Assembly (NCBI RefSeq): GCF_024105665.1
Contig: NZ_JAAAMK010000010.1
Coordinates: 1-64,000 of the forward strand
From: Aliihoeflea aestuarii
GTDB taxonomy: Bacteria > Pseudomonadota > Alphaproteobacteria > Rhizobiales > Rhizobiaceae
Direction of reading: 5' to 3'
Length of the DNA: 64,000 bases
Position numbers and translations under genes: made by a program. Below, in pieces: positions 29,954-39,721 of this stretch; within the stretch, counting starts at the first letter, position 1, and each line of letters opens with the position of its first letter. The notes under the pieces were generated by a model. That model was not told the origin of the DNA. It saw only the letters and a list, made by a program, of their open reading frames with translations, and did no database searches.

Positions 29954-31135
29954 ATGCAGCTCGTCGCGAACCAACTAAAAACGCTGGCGCTTGGCGTCAC
30001 CCTGTCGGCATCGGCTTTTTCCGGTGCCTGGGCGCAGGATGCCGATGCCGCACTCGAACGCTTCAGGGCGCTGATGAGCGAACAGGGCATCGAAATGGCC
30101 TGGGCCAATGCCGACATTTCGGGCGACGATGCGACCATCACCGGCGTGACCGTCAATGCCGAAGGCGGACCGCAGCCGATCGGCGACATCACGTTCACGG
30201 ATATCTCGCAGGTCGATGACGGCTATCGCGTCGAGCGCATTTCCATGCCGAGCTACGAAGCGACCGAGTCCGGCGGCACCGTCACGCTGACCGACGTGGT
30301 GATGGACGCCGTGTTCCTTCCCGACGAAGGCGTCGAAGTCGCCGGCGCGGAAGTCTTTTTCTACGAATACGCATCGCTGGGTGCCGCACGGTTCGAGATG
30401 GAAGGCCGCGAAGTCTTCTCGCTCACCAATCTCAATGCACGGATCACACCTCCCGAGGGCGACGGCGAACTCGCTTTCACGGGCGGCGCCGAGCGATTTA
30501 CGGCAGACCTTACCGCAGCCGACAATCCCGAGCAGCAAGCGGTCATCGAACGTCTCGGCTACGAGCAGATTTCCGGCCAGATGGATTTCGCCGGCAGTTG
30601 GGCGGCGGGCGACGGGCGGTTGAAGCTTTCGCAATATGATTTCATCATCGAGGATGCCGGCACGCTCGGCATCACGGTCGACATCAGCGGCTACACGCCG
30701 GCCTTCATCAAGGCTTTGCGCGAGACAACCGAAAGGATGGCCGCGAACCCGGAAGGCGATCAGTCCGCGCAGGGGCTGGCCCTGCTCGGCCTCATGCAGC
30801 AGATCAACATCCATGGCATGGAGATCCGTTTCGACGACGCCTCGCTCACCAACCGCGTCATCGACTATGCGGCGGAAGATCAGGGCGCGACGCGGGCGGA
30901 TGTCGTCAATCAGACCAAGGCGGTCTTCCCCCTCATCCTGGCACAACTCAACGCACCGCAGCTCATGCAGATGGCGACCGGCGCGGTTTCGGCCTTCCTC
31001 GACGACCCGCAATCGCTGACGATCCGGGCCGCGCCCGCCACCCCCGTTCCGTTCGCCATGGTGCTGGCGGCCGGCGCCGCCTCGCCGGACCTTCTCGTGC
31101 AGCAACTCGGCTTGACCGTGACGGCGAACGACTGA
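29954..31135 (+). CDS. Uncharacterised exported protein, 393 residues
   Basis: The product begins with a signal peptide (MQLVANQLKTLALGVTLSAS, cleavage near AWAQ). The mature protein is acidic and beta-rich, with repeated T/D/G strands such as ITGVTVNAEGG, LTDVVMDAVFLPDEGVEVAG and LNARITPPEGDG. It has no membrane segment near the C-terminus, no cysteine pattern and no catalytic motif that I recognise. I cannot assign a family; the repetitive strands are reminiscent of AsmA- or DUF945-type proteins, but this is weak. It is divergent from parC and convergent with the DUF922 gene. Confidence 0.7.
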   Translation: MQLVANQLKTLALGVTLSASAFSGAWAQDADAALERFRALMSEQGIEMAWANADISGDDATITGVTVNAEGGPQPIGDITFTDISQVDDGYRVERISMPSYEATESGGTVTLTDVVMDAVFLPDEGVEVAGAEVFFYEYASLGAARFEMEGREVFSLTNLNARITPPEGDGELAFTGGAERFTADLTAADNPEQQAVIERLGYEQISGQMDFAGSWAAGDGRLKLSQYDFIIEDAGTLGITVDISGYTPAFIKALRETTERMAANPEGDQSAQGLALLGLMQQINIHGMEIRFDDASLTNRVIDYAAEDQGATRADVVNQTKAVFPLILAQLNAPQLMQMATGAVSAFLDDPQSLTIRAAPATPVPFAMVLAAGAASPDLLVQQLGLTVTAND

Positions 31136-31144
31136 GCGTCTGGT

Positions 31145-31732
31145 TTATTCGCCGTTGACCAGAGACAGGATGAGCTGATGGATATTGCCGCCATCGCTCA
31201 TCTCGACGCGGTCGAAGTCCCGGCTTTTCTGCCGCTGCGCCTGCGAGAGTTCGCCGAGGCGTGTTTGCAGCTTCTGCCGCACCTTCTGGCAGCCGGGGTC
31301 CGCCTCGGCTCTCAGGCCGACTGAATAGGCCTCGATCGCCTCGACCATCTCGATGATATCGCGCCCGTGAACCCGCTCATGGACACGAATACCTTCGATG
31401 AAGGTTTCCCAGTTGCGCTGGAGCGCAGGTGACAGCGGGCCGGACGGCTTCGGCAAGGTATAGGTGATCACCAGACTCGGCCGTGCCGTTGCAAGAACGC
31501 AGGAGCCGTCGGATTGCGGGCGATAGTCCCGCGACCACAAAAGCTCGAAATTGGTATGTGCGATCGCCCTGCCGATGCCGATCTTGGGGCCGCGCTCGCC
31601 GATCGAACGATAAAGATCGATTCCTGTCGTGCCCGAAACCGCATAGGCGTCGATGCGCTCGGTTGCCTGCCAGTTGGCCTGTGCGACGGCGGGCAGGATG
31701 GCGAGGCATGCGGCAATCAAAGGTCGTTTCAT
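31145..31732 (-). CDS. DUF922 putative Zn-dependent protease, exported
   Basis: The 195-residue precursor begins MKRPLIAACLAILPAV with cleavage near AQAN. The mature domain matches DUF922: YAVSGTTGIDLYRSIGERGP, then TYTLP, and the metal-binding HERVHGRD (H118-E-R-V-H122, an HExxH site). GAGGGG six bases before ATG 31732 and overlap of one base with the pcp stop (TGATG, 31734-31730) choose this start over the ATG at 31750. The substrate is unknown. Coupling with a cytoplasmic pyroglutamyl peptidase is notable. Confidence 0.85.
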   Translation of the reverse strand: MKRPLIAACLAILPAVAQANWQATERIDAYAVSGTTGIDLYRSIGERGPKIGIGRAIAHTNFELLWSRDYRPQSDGSCVLATARPSLVITYTLPKPSGPLSPALQRNWETFIEGIRVHERVHGRDIIEMVEAIEAYSVGLRAEADPGCQKVRQKLQTRLGELSQAQRQKSRDFDRVEMSDGGNIHQLILSLVNGE

Positions 31733-32343
31733 CAAATCCCCTCTCGCCATTCAGTGACGCAGGCATCCAAGGCGATCAGCGCGCCGCGGCGAAGATCGGC
31801 AAACTTCATCCTATCGGGCGGCGGTACATGGATAAAGCCGGTCATCGACGGAGCAAGCCCGTCGCAGGCATGGGCAGCGGAGAGCGTGAACACCGTATTG
31901 CACAGATAGCCGCCCGCATCCTCCGACCATTCGACGGGCAGGCCGGCCGCTTCGAAGCGGTGCGCAATGCGTTTCAGAGGCAGTGTCGAGACCAGCGTTT
32001 CAGGCCCGTCGCAGATCGCTTGCGACGACGGAAGATTGCCCAGATTGTCTGGCCGTGCCTGCGCATTCGTGTTGCGCGCGATGCGCTCCAGCCGGAAGCC
32101 GTGGCAGGCTTGGGCAAGCCCGAAATGCAGCGCAATGACCGGCGCGTAGTCTTCGCAAAGCGCAGATAACTGCGCTGCGATCGTCTCGTATTCGACCGAG
32201 AGGACGGCCGCGCGAAACTCGGCATCGATCGTTGGCGGAGTATCGGTCAGGTTTTCGACCAGCGCCTCGGTCGGATTGACCGGCGCGCCGGGAAAGACCG
32301 AAAAGCCTGTCAGGAGAATGCGCGGGCGACGATGGTTCGTCAT
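31732..32343 (-). CDS. pcp: Pyroglutamyl-peptidase I
   Basis: It removes N-terminal pyroglutamate from peptides in the cytoplasm. The 203-residue protein from MTNHRRPRILLTGF has the triad Glu86 (HGFRLERIARN), Cys148 (GGYLCNTVF) and His172 (TGFIHVP). An ATG five codons earlier (32358) is possible; neither has a strong ribosome site. It lies 19 bases after the aspS stop and is translationally coupled to the DUF922 gene downstream. Confidence 0.92.
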   Translation of the reverse strand: MTNHRRPRILLTGFSVFPGAPVNPTEALVENLTDTPPTIDAEFRAAVLSVEYETIAAQLSALCEDYAPVIALHFGLAQACHGFRLERIARNTNAQARPDNLGNLPSSQAICDGPETLVSTLPLKRIAHRFEAAGLPVEWSEDAGGYLCNTVFTLSAAHACDGLAPSMTGFIHVPPPDRMKFADLRRGALIALDACVTEWREGI

Positions 32344-32362
32344 GCCGCCCGCCGCCATGTCG

Positions 32363-34156
32363 TCAGGCGTCTTTCTTCGCCGTCGGCGCGACGCGCAGAT
32401 GAAGCTCGCGCAATTGCTGCGAAGTCGCCTGCGAAGGTGCGTTCATCAACAGATCCTGCGCCTGCTGGTTCATCGGGAACATGGTGACTTCGCGCAAATT
32501 CTTCGCACCGACCAGCAGCATCACGATCCGGTCGATGCCGGCCGCCATGCCGCCATGCGGCGGCGCGCCGTACTGGAACGCGCGGTAGAGGCCGCCGAAA
32601 CGCTCCTCGACCGTCTCGCGGGAAAGGCCGACCATCTCGAACGCCTTGACCATCGTCTCAGGCAGATGGTTGCGGATGCCGCCGGATGCGATCTCGAAGC
32701 CGTTGCAGACCATGTCGTACTGGAACGCCTTGAGTGAAAGCGGCTCGCCGCCTTCAAGCCCCTCCATGCCGCCTTGCGGCATCGAGAACGGATTGTGGGC
32801 GAAGTCGATCTTCTTTTCGTCCTCGTTCCACTCGAAGAAGGGGAAATCGACGATCCAGCACAGTTCGAACCGGTCGCGGTCGACGAGGTTCAGTTCCTCG
32901 CCGGCACGGGTGCGGGCCGCACCTGCGAACGCGACGAACTTTTTCGGATCGCCCGCGACGAAGAAGCAGGCGTCGCCGTCGCCGAGGCCGAGCTGTGCCG
33001 CGATTGCCGCCGTGCGCTCCTCGCCGATATTCTTGGCGATCGGCCCTGCGCCTTCGAGCTTGTCGCCTTCCTTGCGCCAGAAGATATAGCCGAGACCCGG
33101 CTGGCCCTCGCCCTGCGCCCACGAATTCATGCGGTCGCAGAAGGCTCTGGAGCCGCCGGTCCTGGCGGGAATCGCCCAGACTTCCGCTTTCGGGTCGTTG
33201 GCGAGGATGTTTGCGAACACCTTGAAGCCCGATCCGGCGAAATGCTCGGACACAGCTTCCATGACGATCGGGTTGCGCAAATCCGGCTTGTCGGAACCGT
33301 ATTTGCGCATGGCGTCGTCATAGGCGATGCGCGGGAAGGTTTGAGTGACCGGCTTGCCGTCCGCGAAGGTCTCGAAGACGGAGCGCAGCACCGGCTCCAT
33401 GGTCGACAGCACGTCTTCCTGTTCGACGAAGCTCATTTCGAGGTCGAGCTGGTAGAATTCGCCCGGCAGGCGATCGGCGCGCGGGTCCTCATCACGGAAG
33501 CAGGGCGCGATCTGGAAATAACGGTCGAAGCCGGACACCATGATCAACTGCTTGTAGATCTGCGGCGCCTGCGGCAGCGCGTAGAACGAGCCTTCATGCA
33601 AACGCGACGGTACGAGGAAGTCGCGCGCCCCTTCCGGCGACGAGGCCGTCAGGATTGGCGTCGAGAACTCGGTGAAGCCGACATCGCCCATGCGCTTGCG
33701 CATCTCGGCGATGATCTTCGTGCGCTGGACGATGTTCCGGTGCAGCGTTTCGCGGCGTAGGTCGAGAAAGCGGTATTTGAGGCGGATATCCTCGGGATAA
33801 TCCGGCTCGCCGAAGACCGGCAGCGGCAGTTCCTTCGCCTTGGACAGGACTTCCATGCTGCGGGCGAAAATCTCGATTTCGCCGGTCGGAAGGTTCGCGT
33901 TGGCGGTCTCGGCCGTGCGAGCCTTCACTTCACCGTCGACGCGGATGACCCATTCGCCGCGCACGGTCTCGGCCACCTTGAAGCATGGCGAATCGGGATC
34001 GGCGACGATCTGCGTCAGGCCGTAATGGTCGCGCATGTCGATGAAGAGGAGCCCGCCATGATCGCGCACGCGATGCACCCAGCCGGAAAGACGCACATTG
34101 GCGCCGACATCGGATTTGCGAAGTTGCGCGCAAGTGTGGCTGCGATAGGCATGCAT
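32363..34156 (-). CDS. aspS: Aspartyl-tRNA synthetase
   Basis: This class II synthetase charges tRNA-Asp. The 597-residue protein starts [16 protein letters not shown], with GGAAG eight bases upstream; the frame is open for 86 more codons that look non-coding. The N-terminal OB-fold ([20 protein letters not shown]), motif 2 [18 protein letters not shown], the bacterial insertion domain (about 290-420) and motif 3 [14 protein letters not shown] are present. Whether it also charges tRNA-Asn cannot be told from sequence alone. pcp follows in the same direction. Confidence 0.97.
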   Translation of the reverse strand: MHAYRSHTCAQLRKSDVGANVRLSGWVHRVRDHGGLLFIDMRDHYGLTQIVADPDSPCFKVAETVRGEWVIRVDGEVKARTAETANANLPTGEIEIFARSMEVLSKAKELPLPVFGEPDYPEDIRLKYRFLDLRRETLHRNIVQRTKIIAEMRKRMGDVGFTEFSTPILTASSPEGARDFLVPSRLHEGSFYALPQAPQIYKQLIMVSGFDRYFQIAPCFRDEDPRADRLPGEFYQLDLEMSFVEQEDVLSTMEPVLRSVFETFADGKPVTQTFPRIAYDDAMRKYGSDKPDLRNPIVMEAVSEHFAGSGFKVFANILANDPKAEVWAIPARTGGSRAFCDRMNSWAQGEGQPGLGYIFWRKEGDKLEGAGPIAKNIGEERTAAIAAQLGLGDGDACFFVAGDPKKFVAFAGAARTRAGEELNLVDRDRFELCWIVDFPFFEWNEDEKKIDFAHNPFSMPQGGMEGLEGGEPLSLKAFQYDMVCNGFEIASGGIRNHLPETMVKAFEMVGLSRETVEERFGGLYRAFQYGAPPHGGMAAGIDRIVMLLVGAKNLREVTMFPMNQQAQDLLMNAPSQATSQQLRELHLRVAPTAKKDA

Positions 34157-34278
34157 GGGAGGTTCTTCCAGACTGGTTCGATGGTCGCCGGGCTCGCCGT
34201 CGAACAGACCGGCCCGAAATTTCGCGCGAAAAGCGCATGCGGGACCCATTTTGTCAAGATTTTCGACGGCGGGCGCCG

Positions 34279-34650
34279 TCAGCCGGCGATGTCTCCGACC
34301 GTGCTCAGAAAATCGGAACGTATCCACTCGGCGAGTTCGCCGTTGCGGATGCCGTTCTCCGCCGTGCATGCGTCCGATCCGCTGTCGACGAAGGCGGCAT
34401 GGCCATCGAAGCAACCGGCGGTGTAATATTCCGAAACGCGCGACCAGCCATCGACGCTTTCATAGACGACGATGGATTCGCCAAGATGGAAGCGGCCGAC
34501 CACACCGCATTCGAGCGACGGGCAGGTTCTGCGGACATTGGCGTCGTCCGTGACCGACATGCGCGATTGGGCGCCGGCGGGCAACGCCGTCGCGATCGAG
34601 ACCAACATCGCCAGCGTCATCGATATCGTGCCGGGCATGAACTTCACCAT
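34279..34650 (-). CDS. Exported SH3-domain (bacterial SH3b) protein
   Basis: The 123-residue precursor starts [20 protein letters not shown] with cleavage near AGAQS, AGGA upstream. The mature part holds one SH3b domain ([36 protein letters not shown]) and a C-terminal segment with a second cysteine pair ([18 protein letters not shown]). Such domains commonly bind cell wall or peptides; the target is unknown. The frame is open to 35046 but the upstream part is an antisense shadow of the MFS gene. It is upstream of aspS, 122 bases away. Confidence 0.78.
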   Translation of the reverse strand: MVKFMPGTISMTLAMLVSIATALPAGAQSRMSVTDDANVRRTCPSLECGVVGRFHLGESIVVYESVDGWSRVSEYYTAGCFDGHAAFVDSGSDACTAENGIRNGELAEWIRSDFLSTVGDIAG

Positions 34651-34839
34651 CGATTTCGTTCCTATCCGGGAGACTGCGCCCACACAAAGTTTCGAACTGT
34701 AACAAATCGACACTAACATGATCGACTCCATATTCCTAATCGCCAACCTCCACTGATGTGGGGCTACTCCTCCGGCGTGCTGGATCATGGTCGGCGTGCC
34801 CAAGGCAGAGTATAGAGGACGGGACCGACCCGGATTTTC

Positions 34840-36075
34840 ATGATCTCCATCCGCCCTCTTCTTCCGCTCCTGATCGCCGCCGGCATTTTGCTCGCGGGTA
34901 ACGGCCTGCAGGGAACGCTGATTGCGCTGCGCGGCCAGGAGGAAGGGTTTTCGACCGGGCTGATCGGCGTTATCGGCGCGGCCTATTTCGCCGGCTTCTT
35001 CCTCGGCTGCATGACGATCACGCAGATGCTGCGCTCCGTCGGTCACATCCGCTGTTTCGCAGCCCTCGCGGCAATGGCGGCGAGCGGCACCCTGGCGCTC
35101 GTCCTCTTCATCGATCCCGTCGCATGGATCGTGCTGCGCTTCCTGATCGGCTTCTGCTTCGCCGGTCTTTTCACCGTTATGGAAAGCTGGATCAATTCGA
35201 GCGTGGGCAACGCCACGCGCGGCCGCGCGACATCCGTCTACCGCGTGATCGATCTCGTAGGCACCACGCTGTCCCAGTTCATGATCCCGCTGTTCGGCAC
35301 GAACGGGTTCACGATCTTCGGCGTGATGGCGATCATGATCACGCTGTCGCTGGTGCCGGTCTCACTCGGGGATCGGTCCAATCCCAGCCCGCCGAAGGAA
35401 TTGAAGCTCGACCTGAAAAGCGTGTGGCTGATCTCGCCGCTCGCCTGCATCGGCTCCGCCGTCGCCGGGCTTGCCAACAGCGCGTTCCGGCTCGTCGGGC
35501 CGCTTTATGCGCAGTCGATCGGACTCTCCGTCAGCCAGATCGCCACCTTCATCTCGCTCGGCGTCATCGGCGGCGTCGTCCTGCAATATCCGCTCGGCTC
35601 GCTGTCGGACCGCTGGGACCGGCGCAAGGTGCTTGTCCTGACCTCGGCCGCCGCCATGCTGGCGGCACTTGCGATCGCGCTCATGACGCAAAGCGGCGCA
35701 CTTTCCCATTTCGTTCTGATCTTCATTTTCTCGGCCTTCGCCATGCCGATCTATTCGCTGGCCGCCGCGCACGGAAACGACAATGCGGGCGAAGGCGGCT
35801 ATGTGAAGGTCGCCGCAGCGCTGATGTTCTTCTACGCGATCGGCGCGGTCATCGGCCCGCTCACCTCGTCGCTGCTTTTGACGCAGTTCGGCAACCCGGC
35901 GCTCTTTTATTATCTGGCGGGCGTCTATGCGTTCTTCATCGCCGTCACGCTTTATCGCATGCGTGTGCGGTCCGCACCGCCGCCGGAAGAACGCGGACGG
36001 TTCACCGCGCTCATCCGCACGTCACCCTTCTTCGCACGGCTGGCGCATCGGCCTCGCGACAAAGATAGCGGTTGA
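34840..36075 (+). CDS. MFS transporter (YcaD-like)
   Basis: This 411-residue major facilitator protein has 12 predicted helices. Helix 1 carries LLPLLIAAGILLAGNGLQGT, loop 2-3 GAAYFAGFFLGCMTITQMLR, and the second half repeats this as QYPLGSLSDRWDRRKVLVL (the conserved MFS D-R-x-D-R-R loop). MESWINSSVGNATRGRATSVY resembles the YcaD/arabinose-like MFS group. Substrate unknown. It is followed by rnd after 54 bases in the same direction. Confidence 0.88.
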   Translation: MISIRPLLPLLIAAGILLAGNGLQGTLIALRGQEEGFSTGLIGVIGAAYFAGFFLGCMTITQMLRSVGHIRCFAALAAMAASGTLALVLFIDPVAWIVLRFLIGFCFAGLFTVMESWINSSVGNATRGRATSVYRVIDLVGTTLSQFMIPLFGTNGFTIFGVMAIMITLSLVPVSLGDRSNPSPPKELKLDLKSVWLISPLACIGSAVAGLANSAFRLVGPLYAQSIGLSVSQIATFISLGVIGGVVLQYPLGSLSDRWDRRKVLVLTSAAAMLAALAIALMTQSGALSHFVLIFIFSAFAMPIYSLAAAHGNDNAGEGGYVKVAAALMFFYAIGAVIGPLTSSLLLTQFGNPALFYYLAGVYAFFIAVTLYRMRVRSAPPPEERGRFTALIRTSPFFARLAHRPRDKDSG

Positions 36076-36129
36076 CGTGCCTGCCCCCGGCTGGAATGGA
36101 GAAGCAAAGGACAGGAAACCTCGCAACAC

Positions 36130-37293
36130 ATGCATCTCATCCAGGATCAGGCCGAACTCGAGGCCGCCATCGCCGAATTCGAGAAATCCGACTTCGTCAC
36201 CGTCGATACGGAATTCATCCGCGAGACGACGTTCTGGCCGATCCTGTGCCTGATCCAGATGGCTGCGCCCGGCGTCACGGCGCTGATCGATCCACTCGCC
36301 AAGGGCATCGATCTCAAGCCGTTCTTCCGCCTGATGGCGAACGAGAAGATCACCAAGGTCTTTCACGCCGCGCGGCAGGACATCGAAATCATCTTTCATC
36401 TGGGCGATCTCATCCCTCACCCGGTGTTCGACACGCAGGTCGCCGCCATGGTCTGTGGCTTCGGCGACAGCGTCTCTTACGACCAGCTCGTGCAGAAGGT
36501 GACCGGCCAGCGTCTCGACAAGTCCTCGCGCTTTACCGACTGGCGGCACCGCCCACTTACCGACAAGCAGCTCGAATATGCGCTGGCGGACGTAACCCAC
36601 CTCATCGATGTCTATCGGCATCTGACGGATCAGCTCACCCGCGAGGACCGCGCGCACTGGCTGAACGAGGAAATGGAAATCCTCACCGCACGCGGGACCT
36701 ACGACCCGCACCCCGACGACGCTTGGAAGCGCCTGAAGATGCGCATGCGCAAGCCGCTGGAACTCGCCATCGTGCAGGCAGTGGCCGCGTGGCGCGATCG
36801 CGAGGCGCGCGAACGCGACGTGCCGCGCAACCGGGTCATCAAGGACGACGCGATCTACGAGATCGCCCAGCAGGCCCCGCGCGACCAGACCGCACTCGGC
36901 CGGCTGCGCTCGACGCCGAAGGGCTGGGAGCGCTCCTCCACCGCCGCGTCACTCCTCGAAGTCGTGGGCAAGGTGCTGGACATCCCGAAGGACCAACTGC
37001 CCAAGATGCCCAAGCAGGTTCATCAGCCGGAAGGATCGGGCGCGGCGGTCGAACTCCTGAAGGTTCTGCTCAAGATGATCGCCGAACAGGAAGGCGTCGC
37101 GCCCAAGGTGCTCGCCTCCGGCGACGATCTCGACAAGATCGCCGGCGAAGGCGAGAAGGCCAACGTGCCCGCCCTGTCGGGGTGGCGGCGTGAGGTTTTC
37201 GGCGAGAAAGCGCTCAAGCTCGTTCGCGGCGAAGTCGGCATCAAGTTCGACAAGCGCCGGATCGTCGCGTTCGACATTCGCGACGAGGCTTGA
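36130..37293 (+). CDS. rnd: Ribonuclease D
   Basis: RNase D is a 3'-5' exoribonuclease that trims tRNA and small RNA precursors. The 387-residue protein has the DEDDy exonuclease motifs: D26-T-E28 in VTVDTEFIRETTFWP, FHAARQDIEI, and YALADVTHLIDVY. HRDC-type domains follow (about 215-290, with LAIVQAVAAWRDREARERDV). Its end is 14 bases from the end of the convergent DnaB-like gene, with no clear terminator between. Confidence 0.95.
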   Translation: MHLIQDQAELEAAIAEFEKSDFVTVDTEFIRETTFWPILCLIQMAAPGVTALIDPLAKGIDLKPFFRLMANEKITKVFHAARQDIEIIFHLGDLIPHPVFDTQVAAMVCGFGDSVSYDQLVQKVTGQRLDKSSRFTDWRHRPLTDKQLEYALADVTHLIDVYRHLTDQLTREDRAHWLNEEMEILTARGTYDPHPDDAWKRLKMRMRKPLELAIVQAVAAWRDREARERDVPRNRVIKDDAIYEIAQQAPRDQTALGRLRSTPKGWERSSTAASLLEVVGKVLDIPKDQLPKMPKQVHQPEGSGAAVELLKVLLKMIAEQEGVAPKVLASGDDLDKIAGEGEKANVPALSGWRREVFGEKALKLVRGEVGIKFDKRRIVAFDIRDEA

Positions 37294-37307
37294 AACACCG
37301 TCTTTCG

Positions 37308-38033
37308 TCAGTTCGCCTGATGATTTCGCGGCTGGTGCATCCTGACCTGCCCGTCATGCAGGAACACCGCATGGTCGAACAGGGACAGGTCGAGTTCGTT
37401 CGGCAAGCGAACGTCTCGCAAATCCGGACATGAGCGGCCGGCCATTTCAAACGACCGGTCGATCTGTGAAACGAAGGCGAAAATCAATCCCTGCCGCCTG
37501 GCAAATGCCTTCAAAGACCTGACCTGATCGTCGAGCGGCGGCGTTTCCCGGCGCTGATCCAGTATCTGCAAATAGTCGATAACGGCGAGCGCGCCATTCG
37601 GCGACGTCTGCAATTGCGCTGCGATGTAGTCGGCGCATATGTCGTTCGAGCAATCGATGCGGAACGACTGCTCGCAGCCCTCCGGCATCTGGAGTTGCCT
37701 GACGCGTTCGGCAGCGCTTTTTGCGGAATATTCCAGCGTGAAGAACGTGCTGGTGCTGCCCGATCTCACTGCCCGGGCGGCAAGCTTCATTCCCATCATG
37801 GTCTTTCCCTGTCCGGGACGGCTGCCGATCAGAATGAGGCTTCCGGGGCTGAGTCGGGAATACAGAAAATCCTCGGGCGAGGCCGACGCATGAGCGGCTG
37901 CCAGCAAGCTCCAGCTCTTGTATCCCTCGTCGGCGGCGACGCGATCGAGGGCGCTGTGAAGTGGGATGCCGTGGGCCTTCGAAGCAATGCGGGCATCGCG
38001 TTTCAGGCGGAAGACAGGTCGGGTGAGTTTCAT
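37308..38033 (-). CDS. DnaB-like RecA-fold ATPase, orphan
   Basis: The 241-residue protein has a P-loop GSRPGQGKTMMGMK (residues 70-83), LEYSAKSAAERVR matching the DnaB 'sexM-S' region, Walker B ALAVIDYLQILDQR and a distal SQIDRSFE. These are the order and spacing of the DnaB/RecA helicase core. The DnaB N-terminal primase-binding domain is absent. Residues 1-48 instead form a short helical module (ARIASKAHGIPLHSALD, KSWSLLAAA) seen on some plasmid/phage-related proteins. Too small for a full hexameric replicative helicase; role unknown. It sits alone between rnd and ppx. Confidence 0.75.
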   Translation of the reverse strand: MKLTRPVFRLKRDARIASKAHGIPLHSALDRVAADEGYKSWSLLAAAHASASPEDFLYSRLSPGSLILIGSRPGQGKTMMGMKLAARAVRSGSTSTFFTLEYSAKSAAERVRQLQMPEGCEQSFRIDCSNDICADYIAAQLQTSPNGALAVIDYLQILDQRRETPPLDDQVRSLKAFARRQGLIFAFVSQIDRSFEMAGRSCPDLRDVRLPNELDLSLFDHAVFLHDGQVRMHQPRNHQAN

Positions 38034-38205
38034 CGAAACCTCCTATAACGAGCGATAGTCGCAACCCCTCCTCATGCGCGCGCTCGAATAGTCGGTTCGC
38101 TTGTTGAAAACGCCCTGCATGAATTCTGCTGCCCCGATGGAGGGAGGAGGCGCAGGCGGCACCCGATGCTGAGAATACATGATTCGACGCTCGCGAAAAC
38201 ACGCC

Positions 38206-39714
38206 TCAGCCGACAACCAGTTCCATCGGCCGGCCGAGCACCTTTGCAAGCTGCGCCATGCGCCCTGAGGGACGTTCTCCCCTCAGGCCCGCATGCTCCT
38301 GCGGCACGACGAGGCGCAGCGTTCCGTTGTCGCTCGCCCATTTCAGCCTCGGGATGATGCCCGGCATGGACGCCGACAGGAGATAGACGACGCGCAACAA
38401 TGCGCCGAGAATGCGCGCGCGCTCGACATAATGGGGCGTTGCGAGCGCCCGCATTTCCGGTGAGACGCCGTCGGCGGAAATTCCCTCGTGGCGGAACATG
38501 TTGGCCAGCGCGATGAAGGCGCGGCCGGGATGGTCGACGCCGATGAAGGACGCATGCGCGATGATGTTGAGCGACTGCGTTCCGCGATATTCGGGATGCG
38601 CGCGCCAGCCGATATCGGCCAGAAGGCATGCGGCGTGGCGATAGCGTGCGTCGTCTTCCGTTTCCTCGATGCCGAAGACGCGGAAGGTTTCGCCGACCCA
38701 TTCGGCCAGTTCGCGCGAATGCCTTACCGAGCGCGCGCGCAGCACGGCAAGTTCCTCGGCCGCCGAAATCAACGGATCGTCGAGTTGCTTGTCTTGCGGC
38801 AGCAGCGAATAGAGATAGCCTTCGCGCACGCCCTGCGCCGAGACGACGACCCTGTCCGGCTTCATCGCGCGCAGGACCTCGAGCAGCGTGGTCGCGCCAT
38901 AGGGCAGAAGCGCGCGGCGGCTCTTCGAGATGCGATCAATGCCGCCGGCCTTATCGAGTTCGCCGGCTTCCACCTGCTTCAGGAAATCGGAAAGCCCGTC
39001 CATCGGCATTTCGTAATTGTGCATGACGTTGAGGTCATAGCCGCGAACCAGCATGTGAAGCCGCGCGAGATTCCGCCAGGTGCCGCCGACGCAATAGAAA
39101 GTTCGGCCCTGCCCTGCCCGCAGCAGCTTTGCGCGGATCAGTTCGGTGCGCGCGATGCGCGTTGCGGCCGTCGTCGAATTCTGAGCCATTTCCTGAAGCC
39201 GCAGGCCGCCGAGCGGCAGCGTGATTCCGTCGCCGATCTCGCGATCCCTGACATCCACAAGCTCCAGGCTTCCGCCGCCCAGATCGCCTGCGATCCCGTC
39301 CGGCTTGTGAAAGCCGGAAATGATGCCGAGCGCCGAATAATAGGCTTCCTGCCGGCCGGTCAGCACCTTGATCGGCGTGCCGAGGATTTCCTCGGCGCGG
39401 TGGATGAAATCCGGGCCGTTTTCGGCCTCGCGCGCGGCGGCCGTCGCGATCACATGAAGGCTTTCGGCGCCCGCCTGCTCCGACAGGGCACGGAAGCGGC
39501 CGAATTCCTCAACCGCGCGGCGAACGCCGTCGGGATCGAGCTTGCCGGTCGTCACGATGCCGCGACCGAGACCGGCCAACATCTTTTCGTTGAACAGAAC
39601 GGTCGGCGAGCGGGCAATGCCCTCATAGATCACCAGACGGATCGAGTTCGAGCCGATATCGATGATCGATACCGGACGGCGATCCGGCAGGCGGCCCTGC
39701 GAATTTGCGATCAT
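38206..39714 (-). CDS. ppx: Exopolyphosphatase (Ppx/GppA family)
   Basis: It removes terminal phosphate from polyphosphate or hydrolyses pppGpp. The 502-residue protein from MIANSQGRLPDRRPVS has the phosphate-loop motifs IIDIGSNSIRLVIYEG and IAGDLGGGSLELVDV of the sugar kinase/Hsp70 fold, the middle motif VGGTWRNLARLH, and an HD-like C-terminal part (YRHAACLLADIGWRAHPEYR). The ATG at 39714 is eight bases after the ppk stop; no strong ribosome site, so reading may depend on ppk translation. ppk-ppx pairing is usual. Confidence 0.93.
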   Translation of the reverse strand: MIANSQGRLPDRRPVSIIDIGSNSIRLVIYEGIARSPTVLFNEKMLAGLGRGIVTTGKLDPDGVRRAVEEFGRFRALSEQAGAESLHVIATAAAREAENGPDFIHRAEEILGTPIKVLTGRQEAYYSALGIISGFHKPDGIAGDLGGGSLELVDVRDREIGDGITLPLGGLRLQEMAQNSTTAATRIARTELIRAKLLRAGQGRTFYCVGGTWRNLARLHMLVRGYDLNVMHNYEMPMDGLSDFLKQVEAGELDKAGGIDRISKSRRALLPYGATTLLEVLRAMKPDRVVVSAQGVREGYLYSLLPQDKQLDDPLISAAEELAVLRARSVRHSRELAEWVGETFRVFGIEETEDDARYRHAACLLADIGWRAHPEYRGTQSLNIIAHASFIGVDHPGRAFIALANMFRHEGISADGVSPEMRALATPHYVERARILGALLRVVYLLSASMPGIIPRLKWASDNGTLRLVVPQEHAGLRGERPSGRMAQLAKVLGRPMELVVG

Positions 39715-39721
39715 GCGGGGG

